A stretch of 7,041 bases of DNA, taken from NCBI GenBank assembly GCA_030040755.1, contig JASHTC010000162.1:1-7041 (forward strand), written 5' to 3'. The DNA is from Thermoplasmata archaeon. GTDB taxonomy: Archaea > Thermoplasmatota > Thermoplasmata > Lutacidiplasmatales > UBA184. Below the pieces are notes generated by a model. The model was given only the letters and a program-made list of their open reading frames with translations. It was not told the DNA's origin and did not search any database. This document shows, one piece after another, positions 5,100-7,041 of the stretch (its first letter is position 1; every line of letters starts with the position of its first letter). The translations under genes were made by a program, and so were the position numbers.

Positions 5100-7041
5100 A
5101 TGGGCGAGTCCGTCACGCTGCGCGTCGCGGAAGCCTTCCAGCAGGATATCGGCCTCGGCACCGCCCGCATCGACGTGCAGACCCGGCAGCGGCTCAAGGT
5201 CGGCCTCGGGGATGTGGTCGAGATCCGGGGGCGGAAGGGAACTCCGGCGGTCGTGAGCCGCGCGCAGCCCGACGACGAGGGAAAGGGCCTGGTCCGAATC
5301 GAGGCCGTGGTCCGACGCAACGCGGGGGTCAGCATCGGCGACCGCATCACGGTCCAGCGGATCGACTGTCCGAACGCGGACTCCGTGACGATCGCCCCGA
5401 TCTACGCCGGCTCCGCCCGGATGGACCTGGGCCCGGGGCTCGAGAGCTTCGTGGCCAAGGCCCTGGCGAGGCGCCCCTTCGTCCGGGGAGACGTCTTCGT
5501 CATCCCCGGCGTGTTCCTGATGGGCGGCTCCCTCCCCTTCATGGTCGTCGCGACCCAACCGAAGGGGTTCGTCCAGGTCGCGCCGGCGACGCTGATCACG
5601 ATCAAGGAGGAGACGGTCAGCGAGACCGAGGTCGCCGCGCCCCGCATCTCCTACGAGGATATCGGCGGTCTGACGGAGAAGCTGGGGCGGGTCCGCGAGA
5701 TGATCGAGCTGCCGCTCAAGCACCCCGAGCTGTTCGACCGGCTCGCGATCACCCCGCCGAAGGGAGTGCTCCTCTACGGCCCGCCGGGGACCGGGAAGAC
5801 GCTCATCGCCAAGGCCGTGGCCAACGAGGCCGGGGCCCACTTCATCGGGATCCAAGGGCCGGAGATCATCTCGAAGTACTACGGGGAGAGCGAGAAGGAG
5901 CTGCGCGAAAAGTTCGAGGAGGCGGAGAAGAACGCCCCCAGCGTCATCTTCATCGACGAGCTCGACTCGATCGCGCCCCGTCGCGACGAGGTCGTCGGTG
6001 AGGTCGAACGCCGGGTCGTCGCGCAGCTGCTCACCCTCATGGACGGCCTCTCGGGGCGGGGGAACGTGATCGTCATCGCCGCGACGAACCGGGAGGAGGC
6101 GATCGACCCCGCGCTGCGACGACCGGGCCGCTTCGACCGCGAGATCGAGATCGGGGTGCCCACGATGGAAGGTCGGCTCGAGATCCTCCAGATCCACACG
6201 CGCGGCATGCCGATCGACGGCTCGGAAAAGGACCGGGAACGGGTCCTGCGGGACCTGGCGGCCCAGAGCCATGGGTTCGTCGGCGCGGACCTCTCCTCGC
6301 TCGCGCGGGAAGCCGCGATGCGGGCCCTGCGGCGGTACCTCCCCGAGATCGACTTCGACCAGCCGATCCCGCTCTCCCTGCTCGAGCGGATGAAGGTCAC
6401 CGAGACCGACTTCCGCGAGGCGCTGAAGACCATCGAGCCCTCGAGCCTGCGGGACGTGACGGTCGAGATCCCGACCACTCGCTGGGAAGAGGTCGGCGGG
6501 CTCGAGCGGGTCCGCCGGATCTTGGAGGAGTCGGTCGAGCTCCCGTTCAAGAACCCGCAGGCCTACCGCCACATCGGGATCGAACCCCCCCGGGGGATCC
6601 TGCTGTACGGCCCGCCCGGGGTCGGAAAGACCCTGCTCGCCAAGGCGGCCGCGACCGAGAGCCAGGCGAACTTCATCTCGGTCAAGGGGCCGGAGGTGAT
6701 GAGCAAGTGGGTCGGCGAGAGCGAAAAAGCGATCCGGATGATCTTCAAGAAGGCTCGTCAGGCCTCCCCGTCGATCGTCTTCATCGACGAGATCGACTCG
6801 ATCGCCCCCCGGCGCGGGCTCCAGACCTCGAGCGGTGTCACCGAACGGATCGTCAACCAGCTGCTCACCTCGATCGACGGACTCGAGAGCCTCGAGCGGG
6901 TCCTCGTCATCGCGGCGACGAACCGCCCCGACATCCTCGACGAGGCGCTCCTGCGGACCGGACGGTTCGACCGACTGCTCTACGTCGAGCCCCCGAACGT
7001 TGCCGGGCGGCTCGAGGTCCTCAAGGTGCATTCCAAGCGGA
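5100..7041 (+). CDS. cdc48: CDC48/VAT-type AAA ATPase (3' end outside window)
   Basis: This hexameric ATP-driven unfoldase extracts and unfolds proteins in the cytoplasm and can feed the archaeal proteasome. The 647 residues present begin with a VAT-N-like substrate and adaptor domain (residues 1 to about 185; VTLRVAEAFQQDIG, LGDVVEIRG, IGDRITVQR). D1 has Walker A GPPGTGKT at 227-234, pore loop KYYGESEKE, Walker B FIDELDSIAPRR (Asp286/Glu287) and the arginine-finger segment LRRPGRFDRE. D2 has Walker A GPPGVGKT at 504-511, pore loop KWVGESEKA and Walker B FIDEIDSIAPRR (Asp563/Glu564). Both ATP sites look intact. In D2 the near-invariant LLRPGRFDR reads LLRTGRFDR. Family members are usually around 730-760 residues, so about the last hundred, including the C-terminal tail, are beyond the right edge. 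The ATG at 5100 starts the N-domain at the expected place. Confidence 0.97.
   Translation, partial: MGESVTLRVAEAFQQDIGLGTARIDVQTRQRLKVGLGDVVEIRGRKGTPAVVSRAQPDDEGKGLVRIEAVVRRNAGVSIGDRITVQRIDCPNADSVTIAPIYAGSARMDLGPGLESFVAKALARRPFVRGDVFVIPGVFLMGGSLPFMVVATQPKGFVQVAPATLITIKEETVSETEVAAPRISYEDIGGLTEKLGRVREMIELPLKHPELFDRLAITPPKGVLLYGPPGTGKTLIAKAVANEAGAHFIGIQGPEIISKYYGESEKELREKFEEAEKNAPSVIFIDELDSIAPRRDEVVGEVERRVVAQLLTLMDGLSGRGNVIVIAATNREEAIDPALRRPGRFDREIEIGVPTMEGRLEILQIHTRGMPIDGSEKDRERVLRDLAAQSHGFVGADLSSLAREAAMRALRRYLPEIDFDQPIPLSLLERMKVTETDFREALKTIEPSSLRDVTVEIPTTRWEEVGGLERVRRILEESVELPFKNPQAYRHIGIEPPRGILLYGPPGVGKTLLAKAAATESQANFISVKGPEVMSKWVGESEKAIRMIFKKARQASPSIVFIDEIDSIAPRRGLQTSSGVTERIVNQLLTSIDGLESLERVLVIAATNRPDILDEALLRTGRFDRLLYVEPPNVAGRLEVLKVHSKR

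Noticed and set aside
4263..7031. 922-codon open frame on the minus strand opposite cdc48
   Set aside because: cdc48 is unmistakable on the plus strand. The antisense product is low-complexity Asp/Arg/Leu-rich sequence typical of GC shadow frames.
1..7041. CRISPR arrays, inverted terminal repeats or insertion sequences
   Set aside because: No spaced direct repeats, transposase motifs or flanking duplications were seen on reading through; similar GC-rich words recur only as expected from composition.

Overview
The window is very GC-rich and looks archaeal. It carries a two-ring CDC48/VAT-type AAA ATPase, a Cgi121-type KEOPS subunit, and tRNA genes without encoded CCA, one of them interrupted by an intron with a bulge-helix-bulge splice motif. 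TATA-like hexamers lie about 25-30 bases before several start codons that lack a Shine-Dalgarno sequence, as in leaderless archaeal transcription. A high-GC member of the Thermoplasmatota is my best guess at lineage; that is an inference, and nothing here fixes it.

Layout. 1-1730 (minus): 5' three quarters of a bacterial-type mutS, with its ATPase part beyond the left edge. 1731-1811: a divergent promoter region. 1812-2558 (plus): a class I SAM-dependent methyltransferase whose stop codon lies inside the 3' end of a convergent tRNA-Ser(TGA) at 2553-2635 (minus). 2696-2796 (minus): tRNA-Gly(TCC) with a 30-base intron in the T-loop. 2837-4965 (minus): three genes in tandem, an uncharacterised 307-residue protein, a metallo-beta-lactamase-fold hydrolase of the glyoxalase II/persulfide dioxygenase group, and Cgi121. 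4966-5099: a second divergent promoter region. 5100 to the right edge (plus): cdc48, missing roughly its last hundred codons.

How the parts relate. The minus-strand block 4965-2696 could be transcribed as one unit ending in tRNA-Gly, which shows no convincing TATA box of its own. Cgi121 belongs to the complex that makes t6A on tRNAs reading ANN codons, so its neighbours tRNA-Ser(UGA) and tRNA-Gly(UCC) are not expected to be its substrates. mutS (mismatch repair), cdc48 (protein unfolding) and the methyltransferase are separately promoted units.

The most interesting element is the tRNA-Gly intron. It sits between positions 59 and 60, and the sequence supports a full bulge-helix-bulge around it. 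No CRISPR array, insertion sequence or defence cassette is visible. No stretch above 300 bases lacks a gene.
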